A DNA stretch of 64,000 nucleotides from Actinomadura luteofluorescens (lineage in GTDB: Bacteria > Actinomycetota > Actinomycetes > Streptosporangiales > Streptosporangiaceae), in NCBI RefSeq assembly GCF_013409365.1, contig NZ_JACCBA010000001.1:2232001-2296000 (forward strand). The letters are read 5' to 3'. How positions within the stretch are numbered: the stretch's first letter is position 1; each line of letters begins with the position of its first letter. The position numbers and the translations under genes are program-made. Below are positions 22,581 through 30,579 of this stretch, piece after piece. The notes beneath the pieces are model-generated. The model made no database searches and was not told where the DNA came from. It worked only from the letters and a program-made list of their open reading frames with translations.

Positions 22581-23258
22581 TCAGCGCGCGAGCCCGCAAT
22601 CGCCGCACATGCCGCCACCAGGAACGCGGTAGTACAGGCAGCAGTTGTTCCGTACGTACCCGCGCGGCCCGAAGGACCCGGCCTCGGCGAGCGGCTCGCG
22701 CGCGAGCAGTTCCCGCACGATCGCGACCCGCCCCGGGTCGGCCGCCCCCACGTTCAGGCTCCCGGCGAGCGCCGAGGCCGCGTTGCCCCAGACCAGCCCG
22801 TCCGCGAGCTTGACGAAGCCCAGCATCGCCTCCCGCAGCGGGCGCAGCAGCCCGTCCACGACCATGGGATGGACGATCTCGACGGCCTCGCCCGCGTTCT
22901 CGACCCGCCACCCGCGGACCTCGGCGAGCCCCAGCATGATCGCCTCACCCGGCGCCCACCGCCACCGCACTTCCGAAAGATCGGGAACGACCCCGAGCGC
23001 CGCCGCGGCGACGACCGGCGACCAGATCCGCGCCGCGAGCCCCTGAAAGAGCAACGAGGCCGCCACGCGGACCTCATCGGTCCCGAGCCGCCCGGCATAG
23101 TCGCCGACGACTTCCCGAAGCCGGCCGGGACTCCCCGGAAACGCCCCCCAGGCAGAGTCTTCCGAGACCCCCTCGGCGGCGAGCTCGAAATAGGGCCCGA
23201 GCTCAGCGACGCGCCCCATCACACCAAGGACTTCGGTGCCGCTCACATCGCCCGTCAC
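22581..23258 (-). CDS. FhuF-type [2Fe-2S] siderophore-iron reductase
   Basis: 225 aa. The C-terminus has the FhuF signature NNCCLYYRVPGGGMCGDCGL: C-C-x10-C-x2-C, which binds a 2Fe-2S cluster in E. coli FhuF. The rest is helical with the family order (LGRLR ... GLAARIWSPVVAAAALGVVPDL then SEVRWRW). It reduces ferric siderophores in the cytoplasm to release iron, by homology. No siderophore transporter is nearby. Start GTG at 23258; the ATG at ~23219 (MGRVAE) is an alternative. Its neighbours are unrelated, and its stop is 58 bp upstream of the leuB start, in the same direction. Confidence 0.85.
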   Translation of the reverse strand: MTGDVSGTEVLGVMGRVAELGPYFELAAEGVSEDSAWGAFPGSPGRLREVVGDYAGRLGTDEVRVAASLLFQGLAARIWSPVVAAAALGVVPDLSEVRWRWAPGEAIMLGLAEVRGWRVENAGEAVEIVHPMVVDGLLRPLREAMLGFVKLADGLVWGNAASALAGSLNVGAADPGRVAIVRELLAREPLAEAGSFGPRGYVRNNCCLYYRVPGGGMCGDCGLAR

Positions 23259-23346
23259 TCCCCCAGTCTCGCATCACCGCCCCACCCGCCCGCCGGCGAG
23301 CGCGCGTCGGCGCCTCCGGACGAGCGGGGCCGCGCCGACCAGCGGT

Positions 23347-24273
23347 TCAGCCGTCGCCGGCGGCTCGGCGGCCCGCATGCACCAGGACACCGATGTCGCC
23401 GACCCGGTCGAAGTGCTGAAGTTTGTCGGGGTTGACGATGGAGTGGATCGTCTGCACCCTGCCGTCGGCGATCTCCAGCCCTATCACCCCGACCAGCAGG
23501 TCCCGGACGTCGAACACCAGGGCGCCCGGCTGACCGTTGACCTCGGTGACGTGGAAGCGCACGCCGCCGGCACGGGCCAGCACGGGCACCACCGCCGCCA
23601 GGACGTGGGCCACGCGCCGCCGTCCGCCGACCGGCCGGCCCAGTGCCGGCACCTTGCCGCCACCGTCACCGTGCAGGGCCACATCCTGCGCCAGCAGCTC
23701 TTCGAACGCCCGCAGGTCACCCTGCTCGACGGCGGCGAAGAAGCGCTTGGCCAGCTGCCGCCGCTGCCGCCGAGTGGCGTGGTAGCGCGGCCGGTGCTCC
23801 TGGACGCGGAGGCGAGCCCGTGCCACCAGGTGCCGCGTGCCGTCCACGTCGGTGCCGATGATCTCGGCGACCTCGCCGTAGGGGTACTGGAACACCTCCC
23901 GCAGCAGGAACGCGGCCCGCTGCCGCGGCGACAGGCTCTCCAGCAGCACCAGGAAGGCCAGGGACAGCGAGTCGGCGGTCTCCGCCTGCTCGTCCGGGGA
24001 CGGATCGGCGGCCAGCGGTTCCGGCAGCCATTCGCCGACGTACTGCTCCCGCCGTGCCCGCGCGGAGCGCAACTGGTCGATGGCGAGCCGGGTGACCAGC
24101 GTGGCGATGTACGCCCGCGGCGACTCGATCCGCTCGTCGCGCCGCAACGTCTGGTGCAGCCGCAGGAGCGCTTCCTGCACCACGTCCTCGGCTTCACTGA
24201 CGCTGCCGAGCATCCGGTATGCGATGGCGAACGCCCGCGGTCGCAGCTCGTCATAGAGCTCGGTGGTGGACAC
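23347..24273 (-). CDS. sigJ: ECF41-type sigma factor (SigJ-like)
   Basis: 308 aa. Sigma region 2 (~5-75: YDELRPRAFAIAYRMLGSVS then EAEDVVQEALLRLHQ) and region 4 (~105-160: LESLSPRQRAAFLLREVFQYPYGEVAEIIGT), then a SnoaL/NTF2-like C-terminal domain (~185-290). The linker has the ECF41 hallmark WLPEP (~85-90), and NPDKL occurs near the C-terminus (~285). In this group the fused domain replaces an anti-sigma factor and sets activity. The typical genomic partner is a COE-type or NAD-epimerase gene, and here an epimerase lies 6 bp upstream in the same operon. M. tuberculosis SigJ has this architecture. Confidence 0.9.
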   Translation of the reverse strand: MSTTELYDELRPRAFAIAYRMLGSVSEAEDVVQEALLRLHQTLRRDERIESPRAYIATLVTRLAIDQLRSARARREQYVGEWLPEPLAADPSPDEQAETADSLSLAFLVLLESLSPRQRAAFLLREVFQYPYGEVAEIIGTDVDGTRHLVARARLRVQEHRPRYHATRRQRRQLAKRFFAAVEQGDLRAFEELLAQDVALHGDGGGKVPALGRPVGGRRRVAHVLAAVVPVLARAGGVRFHVTEVNGQPGALVFDVRDLLVGVIGLEIADGRVQTIHSIVNPDKLQHFDRVGDIGVLVHAGRRAAGDG

Positions 24274-24279
24274 GCCGAC

Positions 24280-25224
24280 CTACCTCAACCCGTCGGTGAA
24301 ACCCGTTCGCCACGTGGGGTACCGCGGCGCCCAGTCCAGTTCGCGCTTGGTCTTCTCGCTGGAGATGCCGCGGGCCCGCGTCATCAGGTCCACCGGCCCC
24401 TTGCCCGCCAGCAGGCGCACGAGCCAGGCGGGAACCCGGCGCGGCGGTTCGGCCCCGAGCGCGCGGGCCAGCTCCGGCAACCAGACGCGCACCGGCGCAG
24501 GCTCGTCATCGGCGACGTGGTAGATCCCGGGCCTGCCGCGTTCGATGGCGGCGACCGTGGCGGACGCGGCATCGGTGATGTGCACCAGCGACCACACCCC
24601 GCCACCGCCGCCGACGATCGGGAACTTCCGCCTGCCGATCTGCTCGGTCATCACGGCGTCCCGCGCGGCGCTGATGCCGGTCCCCGGCCCATAGAAGCCA
24701 CCGTAGCGAAGCGCGATCCCGTCGGCCCAGGTGATACCGGTCACCGCCTCCTCCAGGTGGCGCAGCGCGGCAACCGACCTCTCGACGTCCGCGGGCGGGC
24801 TGGGCTCGATCCGGCCGTTCTCGTCGGCGACCGGCCCGCCGGTCCGCTCCATCCACATGGCGTTGCTCTGTGCCACGAACCTGCCGACGCCGGCGGCGCG
24901 CCCGGCGGCCAGCAGGTGGTCGGTGCCCTCGGTGCGCAGCCGGTCGGTGGCCGCCGCCATCCGCTTCACGTGCCGGAAGTCGGCCGGTCCCCCCAGCGCG
25001 GTGAGCTGATGGACGATCACCTCGGGCTCCGCCCTGGCCACCGCGTCGGCCACCGAGTCGGGGTCGAGCGCGTCGACGATCACCGGTTCGGCGCCCAGCG
25101 CCCGGAGCGCGGCGGTCTTGGCGGCCGAGCGGGTGGTGCCGACCACCTCGTGTCCGCGCGCCACCAGTTGGGGAACGAGATGGCCGCCGATCGCCCCCGA
25201 CGCTCCGGCGATGAAGATCTTCAT
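24280..25224 (-). CDS. NAD(P)-dependent epimerase/dehydratase family protein
   Basis: 314 aa. Extended short-chain dehydrogenase: MKIFIAGASGAIGGHLVPQLVARGHEV (GxxGxxG), VIVHQLTALGG, and IALRYGGFYGPGTGI with the conserved R-Y-x-x-F-Y-G-P of the atypical SDR group; the usual active-site YxxxK is absent and the chain has SNAMWMERTGG in its place, so its activity is doubtful. ATG at 25224 with GGAGACG upstream. Immediately followed by the ECF41 sigma gene. Epimerase-like partners are the common cargo of ECF41 loci, presumably transcribed by that sigma factor. Confidence 0.82.
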   Translation of the reverse strand: MKIFIAGASGAIGGHLVPQLVARGHEVVGTTRSAAKTAALRALGAEPVIVDALDPDSVADAVARAEPEVIVHQLTALGGPADFRHVKRMAAATDRLRTEGTDHLLAAGRAAGVGRFVAQSNAMWMERTGGPVADENGRIEPSPPADVERSVAALRHLEEAVTGITWADGIALRYGGFYGPGTGISAARDAVMTEQIGRRKFPIVGGGGGVWSLVHITDAASATVAAIERGRPGIYHVADDEPAPVRVWLPELARALGAEPPRRVPAWLVRLLAGKGPVDLMTRARGISSEKTKRELDWAPRYPTWRTGFTDGLR

Positions 25225-25233
25225 GACGTCTCC

Positions 25234-25252
25234 GTTCGTAGTACTCACGAAC
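25234..25252. promoter_or_regulatory. GTTCGT-N7-ACGAAC dyad before the epimerase-sigJ operon
   Basis: Perfect 6-bp inverted repeat around AGTACTC, 9 bp before the epimerase ATG. It overlaps the ribosome site on the mRNA side, so it could be an operator or a translation-controlling hairpin. No ECF41-type promoter could be identified with confidence. Confidence 0.45.
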
Positions 25253-25689
25253 AGAAGACGAAACGGCCCCGCACCCCATGAACAGCAGTAACGCAGATCA
25301 CACGTCCATGGCACCTCGGGCGCTGGCAGCACTCCGTCCGGCGGCCCCCACGGAGAGCCTGCTCCGCACCCACGCAAGGGCCTCAACGGCCGCGACTACG
25401 TCAGAACCAAGTCTGCGAAGCAGAGCCGAGCGAGACAGCACTACTCACCGACCCCGAGCCTTAGGACCGACAGGCCCAAAGGGCGACCCGAAGCCCAACG
25501 GACGCGCCCGCCTCAGCCGACGAAGCAACCGCCGACAACCTGAGAAGTGGCGATCGCGTCCGAAGGCAGGTTCGAGCGAAGCGAGAACCTGATCGCGCAG
25601 CGAGCCGCCAGGCGAGCCGGAGCGATGCCAGCGATCGCCCCAATTTTTCGACGATGGAGGGCCTTCAAGGCCCGAAGGAGGAGAAAAAT
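25253..25689. other. Non-coding stretch with dispersed repeats
   Basis: 437 bp with no frame showing coding bias. It has repeat-like runs (GCGAGCCGCCAGGCGAGCCG), the inverted AGGTTC...GAACCT near 25568-25590 and a copy of the dispersed 25-bp repeat at 25593-25617. GGGCCTTGAAGGCCC (25664-25678) is a perfect hairpin beside the small ORF's stop, with A-rich sequence on one side, so it may end the small transcript. Confidence 0.5.
25593..25617 (-). repeat. Dispersed repeat, copy B (GCTCGCCTGGCGGCTC type)
   Basis: Minus-strand copy of the 25-bp element at 12548-12572 (23 of 25 identical), again in non-coding DNA beside GAGCGAAGC motifs. Confidence 0.6.
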
Positions 25690-25782
25690 TTAGTCAGCAC
25701 GCCTATCCAGGGCCGTCTGCAGGGCGCGGGCGGCTTCTTCCTGGGCGTCTTCGGCGGGGGCGTTGTTCTGGGTGTCGTTCAT
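25690..25782 (-). CDS. Candidate 30-residue acidic peptide
   Basis: 30 codons plus TAA, starting MNDTQNNAPAEDAQEEAARA and ending LDRRAD. Composition is acidic and Ala-rich, predicted to form one amphipathic helix; no Cys, so not a classic lanthipeptide core. Codons are strongly G/C-ending, as in real genes here, unlike the surrounding DNA. A GGAG lies 9 bp upstream of the ATG and the hairpin GGGCCTTGAAGGCCC lies 12 bp after the stop. No maturation enzyme lies nearby. Function unknown; could be a small regulatory peptide or an orphan precursor. Confidence 0.45.
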   Translation of the reverse strand: MNDTQNNAPAEDAQEEAARALQTALDRRAD

Positions 25783-26097
25783 GATGGGTTGCTCCGATCG
25801 CTGGGCTGGTGGCCAGAGGGGCCGCCGGTGGGCCGTGGTTCGCACGGTCCGGCGCGGCATCGGACTCACGGCCAGGCAGAGCCTCCGCAGCGGGAGCCGG
25901 CCTGCCGATGATCAGGCCCCGCTGCGGCAGCGAAGGATTACCACGAAGCGCCGCATGACTACTGCGAGGCTACCCCCGGTTCGGCGGGCTGTCCCGACCC
26001 GTGTCTCAAAATCTCGGCATATGAGATGGGCGGGCGTCCGGCACATGGCCGGACGCCCGCCCGAGGCTCAGCCGTCACGACGGCTGACCTGCACATT
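25783..26097. other. Intergenic region downstream of serA
   Basis: 315 bp with no supported gene. It carries the promoter area of the small peptide and, at its right end, the two-hairpin terminator array that follows serA. Confidence 0.5.
26028..26086. terminator. Double hairpin downstream of serA
   Basis: A perfect 14-bp stem, GGGCGGGCGTCCGG (26028-26041) with CCGGACGCCCGCCC (26049-26062), is followed by CAGCCGTC-AC-GACGGCTG (26069-26086). Both lie after the serA tail repeats and can end its transcript. There is no long U-tract. Confidence 0.6.
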
Positions 26098-26172
26098 ATT
26101 CTGAGGGGCAACCCCCAGACCCCCGACTACCCCGCGCATCATTCTGAGGGGCAACCCCCAGACCCGCGACTA
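26098..26172. repeat. 43-bp tandem duplication covering the end of serA
   Basis: ATTCTGAGGGGCAACCCCCA recurs at 26098 and 26141 (period 43), each followed by GACCC-CGACTACCCC. The second copy includes the serA stop codon (26170-26172), so the first copy is a duplicated serA tail, with its stop, one period downstream. Each unit has a CTG-GGGG-CAA-CCCCCAG hairpin. Confidence 0.75.
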
Positions 26173-27759
26173 CCCCTCCAGGTCGACGCGGCGGCCCATG
26201 TCGGCGCCGACCTCGCGGGTGATGGCGTCGACGAGCTGGGGCGCGACGGCCGAGTCGACGGTGAGCGCGATGAGCGCCTTGCCGCCCTTGGCGTCGCGGC
26301 CGACCTGCATGCCGGCGATGTTGACCTGCTCGTCGCCGAGCAGCTTGCCGACCGCGCCGACGATGCCGGGGCGGTCGACGTAGGAGAAGAAGGCCATGTG
26401 CTCGGTCGGGACGAGCTCCATGTTGTAGCCGTTGATCTCGATGATCCGCTCAGCGTGCTTGGGGCCGGTGAGGGTGCCCGACACCGACACGACGGAGCCG
26501 TCGGCCATGGTGCCGCGCACCTGCACGACGTTGCGCCAGTCGGGGCTGTCCTCGCTGGTGGTGAGGGTGACCTCGACGCCGCGGTCGCGGGCGAGCAGCG
26601 GCGCGTTGACGAAGGTCACGGCCTCCTCGATGACGTCCACGAAGACGCCCTTGAGGGCGGCCAGCTCCAGCACCTTGACGTCGTGCTCGGCGATCTCGCC
26701 GCGGACCACCACGTCCAGCCGGACGGGGACGCCGCCGGCGAGGGCGGTGAAGATGCGGCCGAGCTTCTCGGCGAGCGGCAGGCCGGGCTTGACGTCCTCG
26801 GCGACGGCGCCGCCCTGCACGTTCACCGCGTCCGGGACGAACTCGCCGGACAGCGCGAGCTTCACGGAGCGGGCGACCTGGGTGCCCGCCTTCTCCTGCG
26901 CCTCGTGGGTGCTGGCGCCGAGGTGCGGGGTGACGACGACGCTGTCGTGGTGGAACAGCGGGCTCTCGGTGCACGGCTCGGTGCTGAACACGTCGATGCC
27001 GGCGCCGGCGACGCGGCCGTCCTTGAGCGCGAGGTCGAGGGCCGCCTCGTCGACGATGCCGCCGCGGGCGGCGTTGACGATGCGGACGGACGGCTTGACC
27101 TGCTGGAGCTCGCGGTCGCCGATGAGGCCGAGGGTCTCGGGCGTCTTCGGCAGGTGGACGGTGATGAAGTCGCTCTCGCGGAGCAGCTCGTCGATGGTGA
27201 CGAGCTTCACACCGAGCTGCGCGGCGCGGGCGGCCTGCACGTAGGGGTCGAACGCGATCACGTTCATGTCGAAGGCGGCGAGGCGCTGGGCGACGAGGAC
27301 GCCGATGCGGCCGAGGCCGAGGACGCCGACGGTCTTGCCCTGGAGCTCCACGCCGGTGTACTTGGAGCGCTTCCACTCGCCCTGCTTGAGCGCGGAGTGG
27401 CCCTGCGGCACGTTCCGGGCGACGGCCAGGAGCAGCGCGATCGCGTGCTCGGCGGCGGTGACGATGTTGGACGTGGGCGCGTTGACGACCATGACGCCGG
27501 CCTTGGTGGCGGCCTCCACGTCGACGTTGTCGAGGCCGACGCCGGCGCGGGCGACGACCCGGAGCCTCCTGGCGTGCTGGAACACCTCGGCGGTGACCTT
27601 GGTGGCGCTGCGGACGATCAGGGCGTCCACGTCGGCGACGGCGGGCAGCAGCTGGTCTTTGTCGCTGCCGTCGACGTGGCGGACGTCGTAGTCGGCCTCC
27701 AGGACGGCGATGCCGGCCGGGGAGAGTTCTTCAGCGACGAGGACGACGGGCTTGCTCAA
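26170..27759 (-). CDS. serA: D-3-phosphoglycerate dehydrogenase
   Basis: 529 aa, the length of the long actinobacterial SerA (M. tuberculosis type I). First step of serine synthesis. NAD domain: KTVGVLGLGRIGVLVAQRLAAF, VNAARGGIVDEAAL (catalytic Arg), and VVTPHLGASTHEAQEKAG with catalytic His (~283). The intervening ASB domain (~320-450) precedes an ACT domain (YVDRPGIVGAVGKLLGDEQVNIAGMQVGR, ~456-529) for serine feedback. Start at TTG 27759 (SKPVVLVAEELSPAG), with GAAGGA 10 bp upstream; an ATG at 27822 adds 21 non-family residues. The 3' end lies in a tandem duplication. Confidence 0.94.
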   Translation of the reverse strand: MSKPVVLVAEELSPAGIAVLEADYDVRHVDGSDKDQLLPAVADVDALIVRSATKVTAEVFQHARRLRVVARAGVGLDNVDVEAATKAGVMVVNAPTSNIVTAAEHAIALLLAVARNVPQGHSALKQGEWKRSKYTGVELQGKTVGVLGLGRIGVLVAQRLAAFDMNVIAFDPYVQAARAAQLGVKLVTIDELLRESDFITVHLPKTPETLGLIGDRELQQVKPSVRIVNAARGGIVDEAALDLALKDGRVAGAGIDVFSTEPCTESPLFHHDSVVVTPHLGASTHEAQEKAGTQVARSVKLALSGEFVPDAVNVQGGAVAEDVKPGLPLAEKLGRIFTALAGGVPVRLDVVVRGEIAEHDVKVLELAALKGVFVDVIEEAVTFVNAPLLARDRGVEVTLTTSEDSPDWRNVVQVRGTMADGSVVSVSGTLTGPKHAERIIEINGYNMELVPTEHMAFFSYVDRPGIVGAVGKLLGDEQVNIAGMQVGRDAKGGKALIALTVDSAVAPQLVDAITREVGADMGRRVDLEG

Positions 27760-27933
27760 GTGGAAACAGTCCTTCGAGAAAAGTAGGTGTTCGTGTGCCG
27801 TGCAGGTGAAGTCGCGAGTCACCTCGTCGTGCCCTCGCCCCCTCCGGTGAGTCTATAACCCGGGGGCGGCGGCGGTTCGCGGCGGGGAAAGACCCGCCAG
27901 TAACTCCGGTTCGTCCCGCGGCGCCGGTTTCCG

Positions 27934-28573
27934 TCAGGCGGCGTTCGGCTCCGGCACCGAGGCGAGCACCGACGCGACCCGCTCGGCGTCGCCGACGTGC
28001 ACGTGCGGGACGTCAACGAACACCCGCAGCGGCCCCGGCGGCAGCCCGAGCTCGTCGGCGACCCGGACCTGCACCTCGCGGAGCGGGATGTAGGCCAGGT
28101 AGGCGCGGTGGACGTTCTGCGACCGGAACATCGCCGTCATGATCAGCCGGTAGCCGCGGATGCGGAACGACAGCGCGGTCAGCGCCGGCAGCCCGTCGGC
28201 CGGTTCGCCCGGGATCGTCAGCGAGATCCACGCGCTGGTGGTCCACGGTCTCGCGCGCAGCAGGTCCACCACCCACCGGATCTGGTCGTGGCCCTGCAGG
28301 TCGTGCAGCCGCGGCCAGAACCGCCCGCGGACGACCCGGCGGGTGCGCTCCTGCGCCCTGCGGACGAGCCGGGGCCCGGTCGCCGTACTCGTGCAGGATC
28401 GGGTCCTCCCAGCTCAGCGAGCAGATCTCGAACAGCAGCGGCGGCCCCTCGATGATGGGCCCGCCGTCCTCCAGCCCCGCCTCCCCGGCCGCCCATACGT
28501 GCCGCAGGACGCCGATCCACGCCCGCCCGCACGTCTCGAAGCGCCGGACGTCCCTGTCCTCCGGCCCCGGCAT
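27934..28573 (-). pseudogene. Thymidylate-synthase-like protein, single-base frameshift
   Basis: From ATG 28573 the frame runs PEDRDVRRFETCGRAWIGVL then RHVWAAGEAGLEDGGPI and PPLLFEICSLSWEDPILHEYGDRA and then turns to Pro/Arg-rich noise. The next frame continues RLVRRAQERTRRVVRGRFWP and DQIRWVVDLLRARPW then RLIMTAMFRSQNVHRAYLAY IPL, ending at 27934. Joining needs loss of one C from the run at 28371-28374. FEI-x-D-P, D-Q-I-x-x-V and R-S-Q-N (RSxD) resemble the ThyA fold, but the PPCH segment reads PALT, so the catalytic Cys is missing. It would be ~212 aa. A sequencing error or real frameshift cannot be told apart. Confidence 0.6.
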
Positions 28574-28981
28574 GTCACGGCTCCTCGCCGTGTTCGGTCC
28601 CCGGGTCCGCCGCACGGATCACCGGGGATTCGCCCGCCCGCCGCATTGTCCGCCGGGCGGGGAATTCCGGGCCGCCGTCCTTCGGGGCCCTCGCCTCGCC
28701 GCCGTTCCGCCTCACACCGCTCATGCACACGCCCCAAGCCCGCTCCGGCCTAGGTCACGGGGTGTTCGCGCAGGTTCTCCCGCGCCGGCCGCGGCCGTAA
28801 CGGCTTTCTTCAAGTATCTGGCAAAGTACCCAGAAAGGATAGGGATGATTGGCCGATCGGCGCCTTCACTGGAATTCTTACCCGTGCGACGATGATCGGT
28901 CATCGGACAATCTGTCCAAAAGCCGCGTTTCGCCTTATCAGGGGTTCGCCTTACCGGCGCCCGCCTCCCCCGGGTCTCGCC
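28574..28981. other. Intergenic region between DUF2079 gene end and ThyA-like pseudogene
   Basis: About 400 bp with no frame of convincing codon bias; less GC-rich near 28800-28930 (AAGTATCTGGCAAAGTACCC). It probably holds the promoter of the minus-strand ThyA-like gene and the terminator of the DUF2079 gene. I see no other structure. Confidence 0.5.
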
Positions 28982-30523
28982 TCACCAGGGGTCGGCGACG
29001 TCCCGGTGCAGCACGATGTAGCCGCCCCTCCGGAAGACCTCCCGGTACCCCTCCGCCTTCAGCTCCCCGACGCGCCGCCGCTGCTCGGCTGGCGAATCGA
29101 ACGGGAACTCCAGCCGCTCCACCTGGGCGATCACCCAGGGCGCGCCGTGCGAGCGGTCGTCCCACAGCAGCACGCGGGCGCGGGACGTCAGCGCCGGGCC
29201 GAGGCCGTTGGCGGCCTCGACGAGCGCTCCGTCCGGGATGCGCGCGACGGCCGCGGACGCCGCCAGGGCCCGCTCGTTCGGCCGCCACAGCGCGGGATCG
29301 GTCAGATGGCGGTAGGCGAAGAACGGCACGCACGCGACCGTGACCGCGAGGAGCCCCGCCATCGGCGCGGTGGACGGCAGCCGTCCCAGCCGGCTGCCCG
29401 CGATCCGTTCCCGCCCGCGCAGCCGCGCCGCGCCGTCCGCCGCCGCCAGCACGAGCACGGCGACGATGAACGCGTTGTAGTGGTAGTGCGGCTCCCACCA
29501 GTTGCCGAATCGGCTGGCGAGCATGCGCTCGGCGAGTAGAGGGAGGGCCGTAAGGGTCAGCGGGGACGCCAAGGGCAGAAGGAGCAGCGGGAGCAGCAGC
29601 AGCGCCATCGTGAGGAGCTTCTGCGGTGGGTCTCCTAGGACGCGCAGGACGTCCCACGGGTGGGTGACGGCGTGGACCGCCGCGTGGGGAAGGTCAGGGC
29701 CGAGCGCCCCGTACGCCCAGTAGTAGTCGTTGTCCCCGCCGAACGCCGCGATCGCCACGCGGGAGCAGGCCCAGGTCGCGGCCAGCCCCACCGCGACGTA
29801 GGCCAGGCCCGCCCGCCGGTCGCCGGGGGGCAGGAGTCCGCGCAGGCCCCGCCGCCCGCGGCCGGTGGGACGGGTGAGCAGGTAGAGGCCGAAGCCGGCG
29901 AGCAGCAGCCCCATGTCCTCCTTCACCAGCAGCAGGGCGAACGCGGCGGCGGCCGCCTGGAGCCGCCGTCCCGCGTCGTGCCGCTCGACCATCAGCGCCG
30001 ACAGCAGCGGCACGAAGGCGACCTCGTGGAAGTCGAAGGCGAGCGCCTCGGCGATCGGCCAGGACAGCGCGTAGGCGCCCGCGGCGCAGTAGGCGGCGCG
30101 GGCGCCGAGCCTGCGCTCGGTGTACCGCCAGATCGGCGGGATCGCGAGCGCGAGCAGGACGGCCTGCGCGACCAGCAGCGTCCCCGGGCCGTCGTGGATC
30201 CAGTAGAGCGGCGCGAGCAGCGCGAGGATCGGTGAGAAGTGGTCGCCGAGGATCGAGAAGTCCGGGCCGAAGTCGTTGTGGACGCCCTTGACGATGGCGA
30301 CCGGCATGCCGAACCGGCTGTAGGAGCGGATCGCCTGGTCGAAGATCACCAGGTCGTAGCTGCCCGTCCGGAAGGCGCGCAGCCGCATCAGCGAGTACGC
30401 CCCGTACAGCAGCGCGCTCGCCGCGATCATCGCGGCCAGGGCGGCGCGCCGGCGCCGGGCGGCGCCCCCGCGGCCTGCGGCGGGTTCACCGGCCGGTCCC
30501 TGCACCGCAACCGCCTCGACCAC
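28982..30523 (-). CDS. DUF2079 membrane protein
   Basis: 513 aa, about ten transmembrane helices. Family signature: FDLGIFDQAI-like segment reads YDLVIFDQAIRSYSRFGMPV (~40-60), then FSILGDHFSPILALLAPLYWIHDGPGTLL and AEALAFDFHEVAFVPLLSALM. DUF2079 proteins resemble GT-C type (PMT-like) glycosyltransferases, so a polyprenyl-sugar transferase role is a reasonable guess, but no acceptor is known. A periplasmic-looking C-terminal domain follows (~440-513). GTG at 30523 is the likeliest start, without a clear ribosome site. It lies 56 bp after the FtsX permease stop. Confidence 0.82.
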   Translation of the reverse strand: MVEAVAVQGPAGEPAAGRGGAARRRRAALAAMIAASALLYGAYSLMRLRAFRTGSYDLVIFDQAIRSYSRFGMPVAIVKGVHNDFGPDFSILGDHFSPILALLAPLYWIHDGPGTLLVAQAVLLALAIPPIWRYTERRLGARAAYCAAGAYALSWPIAEALAFDFHEVAFVPLLSALMVERHDAGRRLQAAAAAFALLLVKEDMGLLLAGFGLYLLTRPTGRGRRGLRGLLPPGDRRAGLAYVAVGLAATWACSRVAIAAFGGDNDYYWAYGALGPDLPHAAVHAVTHPWDVLRVLGDPPQKLLTMALLLLPLLLLPLASPLTLTALPLLAERMLASRFGNWWEPHYHYNAFIVAVLVLAAADGAARLRGRERIAGSRLGRLPSTAPMAGLLAVTVACVPFFAYRHLTDPALWRPNERALAASAAVARIPDGALVEAANGLGPALTSRARVLLWDDRSHGAPWVIAQVERLEFPFDSPAEQRRRVGELKAEGYREVFRRGGYIVLHRDVADPW

Positions 30524-30579
30524 GCGCCGGACGCTATCACCAGCGCCGGCGCGCGGCTGAGGGGCACCGGCGGGCGCTT

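Noticed and set aside
23236..25281. Plus-strand frame of 681 codons
   Set aside because: Antisense to the well-supported sigJ and epimerase genes.
26098..26172. CRISPR-like repeats
   Set aside because: Only two units, no spacers, and the unit includes a coding stop; a tandem duplication.
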